Positions 11,154 to 21,699 of a stretch of 64,000 nt of DNA are shown here, in pieces (position 1 is the stretch's first letter; every line of letters starts with the position of its first letter). The notes under the pieces were generated by a model that was not told the origin of the DNA, searched no databases, and saw nothing but the letters and a program-made list of their open reading frames with translations. The translations under genes were made by a program, and so were the position numbers. The stretch covers positions 283,819,836 through 283,883,835 of the forward strand of contig OZ010792.1 in assembly GCA_963932465.1 (NCBI GenBank). Reading direction: 5' to 3'. The stretch comes from Maratus speciosus. Taxonomy: Eukaryota; Arthropoda; Arachnida; Araneae; Salticidae.

Positions 11154-11192
11154 ACGTACATACGTACATACATACATACATACATACATACA
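11154..11192. repeat. (TACA)n microsatellite after the satellite
   Basis: TACGTACATACGTACATACA and further TACA units follow the last satellite unit, then AGAACGGGCGGGC. The run begins at a GCGTTACGTACAT junction. Confidence 0.9.
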
Positions 11193-11327
11193 GAACGGGC
11201 GGGCACATAAGCTCTCAGGCTTTGATAGCCTGTGAGCTAAAAAATGGTATGATTTGATTTACAGGCTCAATTAAAAGCGCTCATTATTTTTTGTGAACTG
11301 TTATATTTTACGTGAAGAAGTTATATA

Positions 11328-12397
11328 CAGTAAAATCTGTCTAAGGCGGACTCTGTATAAGACGGAAATTTGTCTACCACGGAAAGGTTTTCAAGTCCCG
11401 GCGAATCCATAGAAAATAACATTAATACGAGCTCAGTAAGCGGAATCTCCCTAACACGAAAACGGAAATGTTTTTAAGGTCACGCCGAAAAGAAATTCTT
11501 GTATAAAACGGAAAAAATTATATTTAAAAAATGAAAAGCTTCTGACATATGAAACTTTAAGACTCATAGATAGATCAAATAAATATAAATAAATATGAAA
11601 TATAAATATAAATAAAAAAAAACATATTTTTACTCATTCATTTGCATATAGAGAGATTTTGAATTATGAGATTTTGAATTTTTGCGGATTCAATAAAAAG
11701 AAATTATACAGATTGTATTTGTTCGCTCGACAAAATTTCCTTTTTATTTACAATTTTTAGCCCAAATAAATTTGTTTTTTACGGTAGAAAAATTTAAAAC
11801 ATGCATTTTTATTTTTTTCATTACCCTTATAATAAAAAAATATATATTTAGGCCGTTATTCTAACAGTAAATATAAGACTACGAGATTTTTTTTAATAAA
11901 GTCATACATTCAAAATTTAAAAAGCAAATTTTTAAAAATTATAATTTCTGTAAATTATTAGGATAATGGAAAAGAAAATAAATTAAAACAGCATAGTTTG
12001 TATTTTTGTACTGTATTCGTATGTATCCATTTCGCTGAGAAAAATAGACGTTTATTTGTGTAAAAACTGTAAACAATCCTAAATAAAAGGGAAAGGTCGA
12101 TCGAACAAATAAAAATGTGCACATTTCTATCTTTTATACTTTTTATTAAATTCATAAAATGCAAATTTTTTTACTTAAAACTCTCTCTCTGTTAAAAAAA
12201 TAAAAATAAAAAATAATAAATAAATAAATAAATAATAATAAAAAACACGTATCGAACTAACCCTTCTTTTTTAAAAATTGATTAAAATACGCGATAGTTT
12301 TTTTTTTCTTTTTTACGGATTTGCATAAGACGGAATATTGTCTACGACGGAAAATTTTCTCGGTCCCGATCGATTCCGCCTTAGACAGATTTTACTG
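11328..12397. mobile_element. Pogo/Tigger-like non-autonomous element
   Basis: Termini CAGTAAAATCTGTCTAAGGC and GCCTTAGACAGATTTTACTG are perfect inverted copies flanked by TA on both sides (11326-11327 and 12398-12399). The CAGT..AA and TTA(A)G.CGGA pattern and TA duplication are those of pogo/Tigger elements. Subterminal AAGACGGAA(A/T)..TTGTCTAC blocks are also inverted. The interior is AT-rich with no transposase. Confidence 0.85.
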
Positions 12398-12941
12398 TAT
12401 TTTACAATTAAAATAATTAAGGCATATTAGTTACTAAAACAAGTGAAAGCAGTACGTATGCATAGCGGAAATTTTTTTTAAACGGAAAATTTCATGGTCT
12501 GGGTGAAAGAATATGACTATAAAGAATAATGTACCTATTAAGACGAAAATCTTTTTAAAGCGATCGTTTTGCGAGTTCGCCTTAAAATATTTTACTGTTT
12601 AAAACTTTTAAAATTAAAAATATGCCTGAAAAAGGGGAAAAACACATTTGACATAGGCAAAACTTTTTAGTAAGTAACTAGTAAGTAACTAAAAGTAAAC
12701 TAATAGAAAGACCCAAGAGGTGCTGAAATTTATATGTATCGAAAAAAATGTTGGAAAGTGTGTGATAATGTATAATGTATAAATTTTCGGTTTTTTTTTT
12801 CTCATTTGACTTGATACTATTATCATAATACTATTCCAAGCGTGTATTCTGTGTTTGTTTTAATTCAGAAATAAAACTTCTAATATTTTCTAAAACATAC
12901 ACTGCCGAAAAATTGGGATGTTTTATGTATTATAATAGTAA
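12398..12941. other. AT-rich DNA with decayed pogo-like copy
   Basis: Blocks such as AAACGGAAAATTT and GTTCGCCTTAAAATATTTTACTG (as separate short strings near 12480 and 12575-12600) resemble a strongly decayed relative of the preceding element. Nothing coding recognised. Confidence 0.4.
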
Positions 12942-12943
12942 TA

Positions 12944-13230
12944 CAGTCATGGAAAAAAAAAAGTAAATACCCCCTACTAACTTCACAACAACTTATTGTA
13001 GAAGAAAGTTATTGGTACCAAACGGTTGGAAAAAAAAGTCTACTTTTAAATGATTTTCCTTAGGGGGTCATATTCATCGAACCCAAACTTTGTTTTTTTT
13101 TCAATAGCAATACTCAAATTTGACAGCATAAATAGATTCTACTTTCTTCAATTAGCCTAAATCCAAATTTTCATGAAATTCGTACGATTAGTTTCCGAGA
13201 AATTTATTATTTAAAAATGAGCATATTTTA
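12944..13230. mobile_element. CAGTCATGG mariner-type IR element, left part
   Basis: It starts after TA with CAGTCATGGAAAAAA, then TACCCCCTACTAACTTC, ACCAAACGGTTGG and TTAGGGGGTCAT, matching the left arm of the complete element at 32103-33176. The matching right arm was not found, so it is truncated or internally replaced. Confidence 0.6.
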
Positions 13231-13329
13231 GGGAAATTATATCTAAATTGAAGTTCGGTACGGTTGAATCCATATCAACTCAGGCACGGGGGTTACCTTC
13301 ATAGTCTCAGAAGTTTTTGAATTGAACAC

Positions 13330-13740
13330 ATGTTAAAATTTAAGAAAAAGTAAGGTACTTTTATATTTTTGTTTTGTCCAAAAAAATTTCTGGCCCGAGA
13401 TACAGGCCGCCAAAGATGGCATCCCGAACACCATTTCCCATTCGCAATTTTCGATAAAAATTTTAAAGTGCTCTATCTCTTGAACGGTGCAAGATTTTTT
13501 GTTGCGTTTTTTTTTTTATTTTAAAGATAATATTCTTTTGTTTAAAATGATATACCCAATTTTGAAATATGTATTCAACTTTTCTAGTGGCAACCTTTTG
13601 AAAAAAAAAATTTTTTTTTTTTTCAAAAATGCCAATCTCAAAAATTTTGATTTTTTTGCTGTTGATCAATACCATTGGGAACTACCTTCACTGTAAAGGA
13701 GAACTTCCACTTTTGAGTTTAATAAGTTTTAAAAACATTT
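13330..13740. repeat. Dispersed repeat shared with 31.1 kb
   Basis: The end of this stretch (TTGATCAATACCATTGGGAA, AGGAGAACTTCCACTTTTGA) recurs inverted at about 31107-31225. A run of A then T near 13600-13625 accounts for low-complexity frames on both strands. No product recognised. Confidence 0.45.
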
Positions 13741-13939
13741 AAAAAATTCAGAGAATTTTACAGGAACTGTATATATACAGTTCCAGTAAAAGTCACTGAA
13801 TTTTTGCTTATTTGTATCATTTTGTAAGGGTAAGCTCACGATATATCCTAAACAAGTTGGAAATTGAAATATCAAATGTGGCAAATGAGGTGCGTTCGTA
13901 CTATAACTAGTTTTATAAATATTCAGATCTTGGTGCAAT

Positions 13940-14605
13940 AAGTGTTACACTCTTGGGCAAAAAGGCATGAATACAAAATTTATTTTGACTTCTATATATT
14001 AAATTCAGTAATACGGAAGTAATATGAATCCATCTTAAAAAGGACTTAATCACCATGGCAACCTAGAATCATTACCTACCATGGTATATCATTGAATCAA
14101 TTATGTATCATAGGACTTTTAAATAGAATGGAAAAAACTTTTATTAATATCTTTTTAAGTTTCTATTCGATTTTCATAACATTTGAAGTGATACATATTT
14201 TATTTTCACTACAGAACATTGCATAGTAAAACAATCTCAATAACATATATCAATTACACAGCAATACAACCATATTAATGCAAGTTAGAGTTGAGACAGA
14301 CGGGCAGACAAACCGAATCCATAAAGACTTTCAACTATGTTGGAAAGTGTTAAAACACATAAAGAGGTTGGAATTTGACTTTTAAAAATTCATATCAATA
14401 GACGGAAGCATACTTTCATACAGCCCTGTATTTTACATACTCTCTTTATCTTTATATACATGCCACTATTTAGCTAATATTTAATTAAGACTAAAACACG
14501 CTTAAAACTAGTGAAATCACACTTCCAGAGTTTATCATCCATAGTCGGCCATATATCTAATTCTTTGCGCAGACCTGTATATCACTTTATCTATATTCTA
14601 GAAAC
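13940..14605. repeat. Mariner-end satellite, diverged units
   Basis: Units contain AACAATCTCAATAACATATA, GACGGGCAGACAAACCGAAT, CAACTATGTTGGAAAGTGTT and the end motifs CAGCCCTGTA and GCGCAGACCTGTATA. The same blocks recur in both 5-kb hAT elements, at 54.8-55.3 kb and, inverted, at 62.6-62.9 kb. The LINE's 3' end abuts this array. Confidence 0.65.
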
Positions 14606-15151
14606 ATATCTTAGTAAGTAAGTAAGCACCCACCCTGGGAACCCGCTTTTGGCTTATGGTTAGGTGTAACCCCCAAGCCCAGGGCAGGGAAAAGTTTTAC
14701 TACCTGCGGAAACAAGCCCAGAACCCCGGTCTCCGGGAAAGAAGACTTCAGAACGACCCGCCTGACACGCCGAAGAGACCACAAGAGGCAAGTGCCGTGT
14801 CCCCGGACCGCCTGTGAAAATTTATTATTATTTAAGATGGCGATTCTTTACCAATCACAATTGGCTACCCTATTGTTTCAGCGCGAGCCTAGAAATATAT
14901 TACAATTATGATTTATATGTTTTGGAATTTACGTACTATTTGAAAAAATTTTAAGTATTTACATTCATCTTTACATTTGATAAGAAATATTTTTTTCCCT
15001 TTTTTTCACCCTTTTAAACAAAAATATTTATACATATTTACAATATTTCTAGTGGTATTTAAGTTCTTAAAAATAAAACAATCTCAAAAACACCCTTCCA
15101 TACACCACGTGGACCCATGACATGTCCACCACAGGCAATCAGAAGAGGTAA

Positions 15152-18100
15152 TTATTGAATGTATTTATATTGAATAAAAGAATAATGGCTATTGAGAATA
15201 TCGTAGTTAGCATAAAGTTTTTTAAGTTGTGCCGGGTCATTAATTATTTTTAGGATGTCCTGAAGGATTGTCGTTTCTGTTCTGTGAAATTTAAACTTCA
15301 TGAATTTGCAGTTGCCGAAAATGTAATGCATCGGGTCTCCTCGACCACCACATTTACAAAGGTCGTCATCTTTTTTGCCGATATTATAAAGGAAAGACGG
15401 GAAGCTGCCGCGGCCTGTTAAAAAGTAAATAGATACTTTATCTTTTGAAATTATTTGGTTCTGAACTTTTGGTACCAGCCCGTGCGTATATCTGCCACCC
15501 CCTGAGTGATCCCAGTTGTACTGCCACCTGTCCAGTAATTGGGTTCGAATACATTTTATAAGATAGGACCGAGGCAATTTAACTCCTCGATCCACTGGTA
15601 GGTCGCAGTACTGGGCGGCATCATTCGCCAGTTCATTAACCGCTATGCCAATGTGGCCTTTTATCCAAGTAATGTAAAAAATTTTATTTTGATTTTGTTT
15701 AATTAAATTATGGATGTAATAAATTGAAGGGTTAGTTGGAAATAAATTGTCTAAGGCTTTAATAGTAGATTGACTGTCACTTAATATTTGGAATTTTGTA
15801 TAAGGGGAGTTAATGGCCCAATTAATTGCCGAAATTATTGCGTGCAGCTCCGCCTGAAAGATTGAATTTTCTGCTCTCAGTTTGACTGTTTTTTCATAAA
15901 TTTTAATGTTATGATTGTAGGCTACCATTGCATATGCTGTGCCAGAGTCCACCTTAGAACCATCTGTGTAAATCGAAATAAGATTAGTTTTTGTGATAAT
16001 TTTGTCTGTAACTATTAAGTTATTTAAATGAATTTCCGGATTTATTTCATATTTTAGGATTTTATTTTCTATATCATCTTTACATATTGGTTTGGGTTCT
16101 TTAAGTAATAAGTTTTTATTGTGTAAAATATTGTATTTTAGATTTTTATATTCCAGTGTTATTAAGATTGGTGGTATTCCTAATAGGACCTGTAACGTAT
16201 GTGTTGCAACATTTTTATATGTTTTGGTTATTGACGTGAGACAAGTTCTTTGGATGGATTGGAGAGCGCGTTTATCTTTTATCCTGAGGTCTCCAAACCA
16301 CACCTCCGAACCATAATCTATAATTTTTTCTAGTACTGTTATGTACCAGGTTCTAAGATAGCCTCTGTCCACCCCCCAAGTAGCCGAGAAGACCCGTTTA
16401 ATGGATGAGGTTAGCTGTAAAATTTTGTTTTTTATGCTAGTTATGTGCTTGTCCCATTTTAAAGTACTCTGGAATATTATCCCTAAAATTTTTATTTCCT
16501 TTAATGGCTTGATGGTATAGTTACCCAATTTAAAGGTTGGTGGACGTTTATCCAAAGTGTTTTTCCCCAACATAATAAAAGTCGTTTTTTCCTTTGAAAT
16601 CTGTAAATTTAAGTTATTGCAAATATTATAAAAAAGTTTTATTTTTTGGTTGGTTTCGGTCTCTAAGATGAGTCTGCTCCTCGCTTTGACAACCATATTG
16701 AAGTCATCGCAAAAAACATACAGGTCTTCGAATTTACTGTAAAAGTTTATTAAGATTATATTTGCTATGATTAGCCACAGAAGCGGCCCAAGGCACGACC
16801 CCTGTGGACAGCCTTGATAAGTTGGTCTTTTAATGTTATTTGATAAATAATTTGTTATTAGTTCTCGTTCGGATAAGAAGCTAAGAAGGATACGTTTTAA
16901 ATATTGGGGAATTGGTAATTCGTTAATTTGTTGACACAAAGTGACCCAATCGATATTGTCAAACGCCCCTACAATGTCGAATGAGATAATGCTGCAGTAT
17001 TTATATTTTTCAAGATACGTTTTTGCTTTATGTTTTAATTTGTTTAATAGTTGAATTGTGCTTCTGTTCTCACGGAAGCCATACTGGGCCCCGTGAAGAA
17101 CATTTAATTTTTCTAAGTAGTGATTAATTCTTCGTTTTAGGATCCTCTCATAGATTTTTCCCAGCATGGGAAGGAGACAAATGGGTCTATAGGAGGAAGG
17201 TTGGCGTGGATTTTTATTACGTTTTGCGAAGAAGATCACATTTGCTATTTTCCATGATTTAGGAAAGTAGTTAAGAGTAAGACATTTGTTATATAAGTCA
17301 CGTATTAGATGTTTAAAATTATTGTATATGTTTTTAATAATAAATGCATCAATTTTATCAAATCCAGGGGCTTTTAAATTATTTTGCTCATTAAGTGCTG
17401 ATTTTATTTCTTTAAAAGATATTAGGGGGGGAGGGGGGGAAAGATCTTCCTTTGCCGCTGGGTCCATGAGAGGTGGATGCGGGTTTTGATGTATTGAGAA
17501 ATGGTGGTTAAGTAATATGTTGAAAGTGTCTAATTTTGTAGTATATGGGGTTGAACCCTGTAGTGTTGTGTGTATGAAATGATTATTTTTGAGTCTTTTA
17601 TTCATTGCTATTTTAAAGGCTTGGCCAAATTTGTCTTTTGTTTTAGAGCAGAAACTCTGCCATGATTTAGTTTTTTGTTGTTTTATACGTTTTTTGTATA
17701 TTGCTCTTTCTCTTTGTAGGAGGGTTCTCCACTTTGGGTCATTTGTTGATTTAAATCTTTTCCGTAATGCTGAGATTTTATTTCGCTGGATCTTCAGCTC
17801 TGCCGTCCACCAGTCAAATGTTGGATATAATTTGAAACTTTTTGTTTTTAGTGAGGATTTACAGGTGTCTAGAATTACTTGGTTAAAACCATCAAGCCAT
17901 TCATCCAGTTCTATTCGAGTTTTAGTATCAGATAAGGATTTCAGTAAATTATTAATTTTCGGTTTCAAGATGTAATTAAATTTTTTAAAATTTGAGTATC
18001 TTGTTTTAAATCTTTTAAGATCTACAATAACTGGTTTAAGATTTAATGAGAATCTGATATACCTGTGGTCCGACGTGCTCTCTACTGTGTCATCTACATA

Positions 18101-18850
18101 CCATGAGTCCACGCAGTCCACCAGGTCTTGTGTACAAAGGGTTACATCTGGATTCCCCTTCATGGGACGATTCGGCTGTCCTATAAATGAATGAGGTGCC
18201 TCTATATCATTGATCAGAGTTAAGTTATTAGATAATAGTAAGTATGCCAAAATTTTTCCCCGTTCATCTTCTTTCTGATATCCTAAAAGTGACAAGTGGA
18301 CATTGAGGTCTCCTCCCATTATGATGTGATTCAATGGTTCGAAGAAGTCCAGCCACTTCATATCACCTCTGAAATCACCTTTTGGTCTGGCATACACAGA
18401 GCCTATTGTGATCTTGCCGGATTCAGTAGTAAGATTGACGAATACTGCATTATCGTCTTTATATGTCTCTATCACTTCCACGTCCTTTCGAGTTACCACA
18501 ACTGCCGCTGTTTTATTTTTTGAGATAAATGCTTGCCAATTTGACGGAATTGACCATATGGCTTCGTTAAAGTAGTAAAAGTCCTGTAATAGAAGAACTA
18601 GTATTTTATGCTGATTTGCAAATCCCATTAGGGTTGATGTTGCAGAACTTGATCCCTGTAGATTAATTTGAATAAAGGTTAGTTTATTTGGAATATATAT
18701 TTTCTGTGGTTTTGCAGGGTTATTCAGAATTTCTGTTATTATTTGTTCTTGGTTTACTGTTAAATTTCCATTTTGAGTATTGGAGTTGTTTGAGTTTGTT
18801 GAGTTATTAGAATTATTTATTTCTTCATTTATCGGATTGAACTTTCTTGA
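15152..18850 (-). CDS. LINE ORF2: endonuclease, reverse transcriptase, RNase H
   Basis: This frame encodes the replication protein of the LINE, which nicks target DNA and copies the RNA at the nick. The first Met is at 18628, giving 1158 residues. The frame is open back to 18850, and the first endonuclease strand (LTFIQINLQGSS) lies before that Met, so the true N-terminus is probably upstream. From that Met: endonuclease motifs GGDLN at 105-109, PDVTL near 160 and SDHR at 186-189; RT with SSYRPI near 480, SFDIVGAFDNID near 549-560, QGCPQGSCLGP near 605 and the catalytic box as FCDDF near 640 (the two Asp are kept); RNase H with TDGS (887-890), AELHA (926-930), SDSQ (950-953) and NELAND, so all four acidic residues are present. 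A CXCX7HX5C finger follows near the C-terminus. No stop or frameshift is seen. The frame overlaps the end of ORF1 in the -1 frame. Confidence 0.93.
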   Translation of the reverse strand, partial: SRKFNPINEEINNSNNSTNSNNSNTQNGNLTVNQEQIITEILNNPAKPQKIYIPNKLTFIQINLQGSSSATSTLMGFANQHKILVLLLQDFYYFNEAIWSIPSNWQAFISKNKTAAVVVTRKDVEVIETYKDDNAVFVNLTTESGKITIGSVYARPKGDFRGDMKWLDFFEPLNHIIMGGDLNVHLSLLGYQKEDERGKILAYLLLSNNLTLINDIEAPHSFIGQPNRPMKGNPDVTLCTQDLVDCVDSWYVDDTVESTSDHRYIRFSLNLKPVIVDLKRFKTRYSNFKKFNYILKPKINNLLKSLSDTKTRIELDEWLDGFNQVILDTCKSSLKTKSFKLYPTFDWWTAELKIQRNKISALRKRFKSTNDPKWRTLLQRERAIYKKRIKQQKTKSWQSFCSKTKDKFGQAFKIAMNKRLKNNHFIHTTLQGSTPYTTKLDTFNILLNHHFSIHQNPHPPLMDPAAKEDLSPPPPLISFKEIKSALNEQNNLKAPGFDKIDAFIIKNIYNNFKHLIRDLYNKCLTLNYFPKSWKIANVIFFAKRNKNPRQPSSYRPICLLPMLGKIYERILKRRINHYLEKLNVLHGAQYGFRENRSTIQLLNKLKHKAKTYLEKYKYCSIISFDIVGAFDNIDWVTLCQQINELPIPQYLKRILLSFLSERELITNYLSNNIKRPTYQGCPQGSCLGPLLWLIIANIILINFYSKFEDLYVFCDDFNMVVKARSRLILETETNQKIKLFYNICNNLNLQISKEKTTFIMLGKNTLDKRPPTFKLGNYTIKPLKEIKILGIIFQSTLKWDKHITSIKNKILQLTSSIKRVFSATWGVDRGYLRTWYITVLEKIIDYGSEVWFGDLRIKDKRALQSIQRTCLTSITKTYKNVATHTLQVLLGIPPILITLEYKNLKYNILHNKNLLLKEPKPICKDDIENKILKYEINPEIHLNNLIVTDKIITKTNLISIYTDGSKVDSGTAYAMVAYNHNIKIYEKTVKLRAENSIFQAELHAIISAINWAINSPYTKFQILSDSQSTIKALDNLFPTNPSIYYIHNLIKQNQNKIFYITWIKGHIGIAVNELANDAAQYCDLPVDRGVKLPRSYLIKCIRTQLLDRWQYNWDHSGGGRYTHGLVPKVQNQIISKDKVSIYFLTGRGSFPSFLYNIGKKDDDLCKCGGRGDPMHYIFGNCKFMKFKFHRTETTILQDILKIINDPAQLKKLYANYDILNSHYSFIQYKYIQ

Positions 18851-18857
18851 TTAATTT

Positions 18858-19088
18858 GTATATTTTTATTTCTCTGTGACAGGTAGTACTGTAGTGTTGG
18901 ACAGTCTGGTGAACTCGATCTATGCGGGAAGTCGCTATTTGTTCCAGCACAGTTTCTGCCTATATCGAATTTATTTTATTTATTTGTGCTAGATTGCTTC
19001 GCTGTAGTATTAAATATTGTAAAGTCGGACATACACTAGAACTAGCTGCATGCGGGAAGTCACTCGCACTCCCCATGCAGTTTCTGCA
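18858..19088 (-). repeat. Diverged tandem duplication of the third zinc knuckle
   Basis: On the plus strand ATGCGGGAAGTC and GTTTCTGC occur twice about 128 bases apart, each with a CNGTAGTNNT and TTGTGC/CTGTGA neighbourhood. Translated on the minus strand, both units give C..C..SDFPH..SSS..CPTLQY followed by a Gln/Asn-rich end. They are clearly diverged, so the event is not recent. Confidence 0.6.
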
Positions 19089-20019
19089 TCTGTGTTGTTG
19101 TGGTTTATTTCTGTAATAACAATATTTTTGATCATGGCGTCCTGCACAGTATTCACACGTTGGAGATTGTCGGCAATTCTGATCCACGTGTCCGAAAGAT
19201 TGACAGTTCTTACATCTTAATATAGGTTGGTAAGGTGCAATCCTGACCGATGTAAATCCCATGACGATCTTTCGTTGTCTCAGTAGATGAATCGCAACTG
19301 GAGCTTCTGCTTCAAAAATTAGTTGGTATGTTGAAGCTTTTTCTCTTTGTTTTCTATTAATGTAGTTTATTGGAATATCTGAATCATAAAGATTTTTTAG
19401 ATTGGTTATTATTTCTTGTGGATCCATATATGTCGGGATCCCTAAAAGAATCAGTTTTCGGAGATCCGCAGCCTTATATTCTATATCCACAATGTCTTTT
19501 AGGGTTTCTATCTTCTCAATCGTCTCAAGCAGCTTATTCGTGTTTTCATCACTAAACGTTTTAATTATTAGTGTATTTTTGTTTTTGGCAAGTTCACAAT
19601 ATATTTGTTTATATTCAATTGTGTTTCTAGTTTCTCTTGTTAGCATGATTTTTATGTCATTGAGCGACATATTCGTGTTTTTCTGCCGAGTTATCAGGAT
19701 AGCTGCTTTTGAATACTGTGCATGTACCGTTGGAATTGTTGTCTTCTTAGGTATTGCAGCCACCTCCGAATATAGTGAATTATCTGTATTTGCCTGTATG
19801 TTTTCTTCTATATTATTGCATTTTATGATTGGTTGTTGTTCCTCTACTGTTTCTATTTTTTCTCTTATCTTTTTAAGTTCTTCCAAGATGATTCTAGTAT
19901 AAGGTATCGTTTCTTCTGTATTTTGCTGTTGAATTAAGTTTTCTATTACTTTATTTTTGTTTCTAATTTCTTTTAATTGTTTTTCTATTTCTTCTTTGTA
20001 TTTTAATTCTTTTTCTGGA

Positions 20020-20209
20020 ACAGATGTCATATTCGCCCCATATTGGCGCGATTTTTTTCGGTTGCCAATTTGGCGAAAACATCAACAGCATAAACAACAT
20101 AATCCGGGTTACCACATCAAGCCCTTTAGCACAAGTTAAGTACCCGTTGCCTATAGGATATTGGCGACAGAAAAAAATCGCGCCAATATGGGGCGAATAT
20201 GACATCTGT
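20020..20209. mobile_element. 190-bp MITE with 39-bp perfect inverted ends
   Basis: ACAGATGTCATATTCGCCCC with CATATTGGCGCGATTTTTTT continuing is repeated exactly in inverted form at the right end. It sits inside LINE ORF1 and supplies the stop and start that make ORF1 look like two genes. Removing 20020-20209 exactly would rejoin the two halves in frame (Gly-Phe-Pro), so no target duplication is evident. Its end ATATGACATCTGT is shared with the element ending near 4203. Confidence 0.85.
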
Positions 20210-21699
20210 ACCCTTTTTCTAGTAGTTCATTCAATTCTTTATTGCATTTTTCCAATTCATTTGTTAGAGTGGGCTGTTCTTGCAACTTCTTAATCGTTTC
20301 TAATTGATCTTTTATGATTTGTTCGTGTTCAAGTATTTTTTGACGTTGATCTAACGTCACCTTATTGACGGTGTTGAGATTCGCCGTTATTCTATTATTT
20401 TCTTCTCTTTGTATTTCAAGGTCTTTCACCATTTCACTTGCTTTAAAGATAATTTTGTCTAGGTATTTTTTAGCTTCTTCACAATCACCTCTTCTTCTAC
20501 TTCTTGTAAGTGATTTATAAATCTCTATCATTTGAGTCATTGTCATCTTCTTTATAGCAAGTTCACCATACCTCGGCGTGGCTACTTCCTCCGGAGGATC
20601 TTGAGTCGACATTGAGGAATTTTGTGTGTTGTCTTCTTGTATAGATATTTGAGTTGCTCTTTCTTCTGTAGTTTTTAAGTCATGTCTGCCCGATTTTCCT
20701 GTCCCCGTTCTTCTACTCTTCTCCTTTAATTCTCTAATCATCTTTTCCTGCTGTTCCGCTCTTTTTTCCAGATTATTTTTGTTGTCATCTAATTCTCTTA
20801 TTTTTTGTTTTATTTTGATGAGATATTTTTCTGCCATACTAGACGCTCCTTTAGCATGAGTGCTCTTCGTCTTGCTGTAGCTATCTATCAATTGTTCCAG
20901 CGACATTAATTTTGCCATGAGTTCTGAATATGTGGTCAGATTTTTTGGAAGGTCTTTAGTATTTAATCTTGGTGTTGAGTGTATTGATATACTGGAATCA
21001 AATGATCCTTCGGTTTCATGCTCCGCAAAATGAAGTTCAGTATAAAAATGCATAACTCATTTAAAAATCACCTTTAAATCACTTTTGTTCATACTCAGTA
21101 ACTCTTCAGGGGCGCCATTTGAGGGGGGCTGGGGGGGGCCATAGCCCCCCCCCCAAGGAATTTGGTATTTTAGAAAATTTATCTGTCATCGCAGGTCAAA
21201 CTCAAAAGAATTTTAAAAAATTACTCAAAACCTAAAATAGCTTGTCAAATTTTATTACAATAAAAACACGTATAAATAAACACTTTAGGTAGATAAACTA
21301 ATAATTATAAAAAAAAAATTTCTAATTTGCCAATTTATCTATTTTTTCCAAGTCTAATTTGCAAATTTCGCATTTTTTTTTCTGCGGTCAATTGACGAAT
21401 TGATTTTGCGTCGCTCTGCAAGAAAAATAAGCAAATAAATAAATAAAATAGCATGGTCTTCCCTTGAAAATTAAACAAGAGAGAAAACTCATGCGTCAAG
21501 AATAGATTATGAAACACTTTCCAACACATCAAGAATGCTTTAGCAAAACTTAGCCTTTCAATAAGGTAAATAATATATCTAATTAAACATTTTAGAAAAC
21601 ATAAGGACTTTTTCCTAGAAATCCGCACAAACTTTGCAATTATGTAAAATAGCAAAAGAAACCGAATCAGGTGAAACTTGCACGTGAAGTGTTGTGCTA

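Larger units (their letters stand above)
14608..21050 (-). mobile_element. I/LOA-type LINE, nearly full length
   Basis: A non-LTR retrotransposon on the minus strand: ORF1 with zinc knuckles (21053 to about 18829), ORF2 (18850-15152), and a 3' untranslated region of about 540 bp ending in a TTACTTACTTAC repeat at 14608. Both flanks are mariner-end satellite: 14600 matches the block before TATTATAACT at 23320, and 21051 onward matches GCATAACTCA at 23372. It therefore inserted into that array, probably losing about 45 bp of target. The first in-frame ATG of ORF1 coincides with the junction, so the 5' end may be truncated. Confidence 0.8.
18829..21053 (-). pseudogene. LINE ORF1 (gag-like), disrupted
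   Basis: The nucleic-acid-binding protein of the LINE. The N-terminal part (21053-20210) is rich in Lys/Glu coiled coil. It contains two related helical blocks (YSELMAKLMSLEQLIDSY and YGELAIKKMTMTQMIEIY). The C-terminal part (20019-18960) has a central RNA-binding region and zinc knuckles CKNCQSFGHVDQNC and CEYCAGRHDQKYC, then a third beginning CRNC. A 190-bp inverted-repeat insertion at 20020-20209 splits the gene. A duplication of the third knuckle (about 18858-19088) puts the ancestral end, DCPTLQYYLSQRN..SSIR and stop TAA at 18829-18831, out of frame. The copy is probably non-functional for ORF1. Confidence 0.85.

Noticed and set aside
14640..14820. Possible tRNA or other RNA gene in a GC-rich block
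   Set aside because: No cloverleaf or box motifs found; its position fits the LINE 3' untranslated region.
19402..19902. 166-codon plus-strand frame
   Set aside because: Antisense shadow of LINE ORF1; hydrophobic composition results from the complementary Lys/Glu-rich codons.
21121..21150. G-quadruplex at the hAT end
   Set aside because: Only two long G tracts are present; the C tract just after it would pair with them instead.
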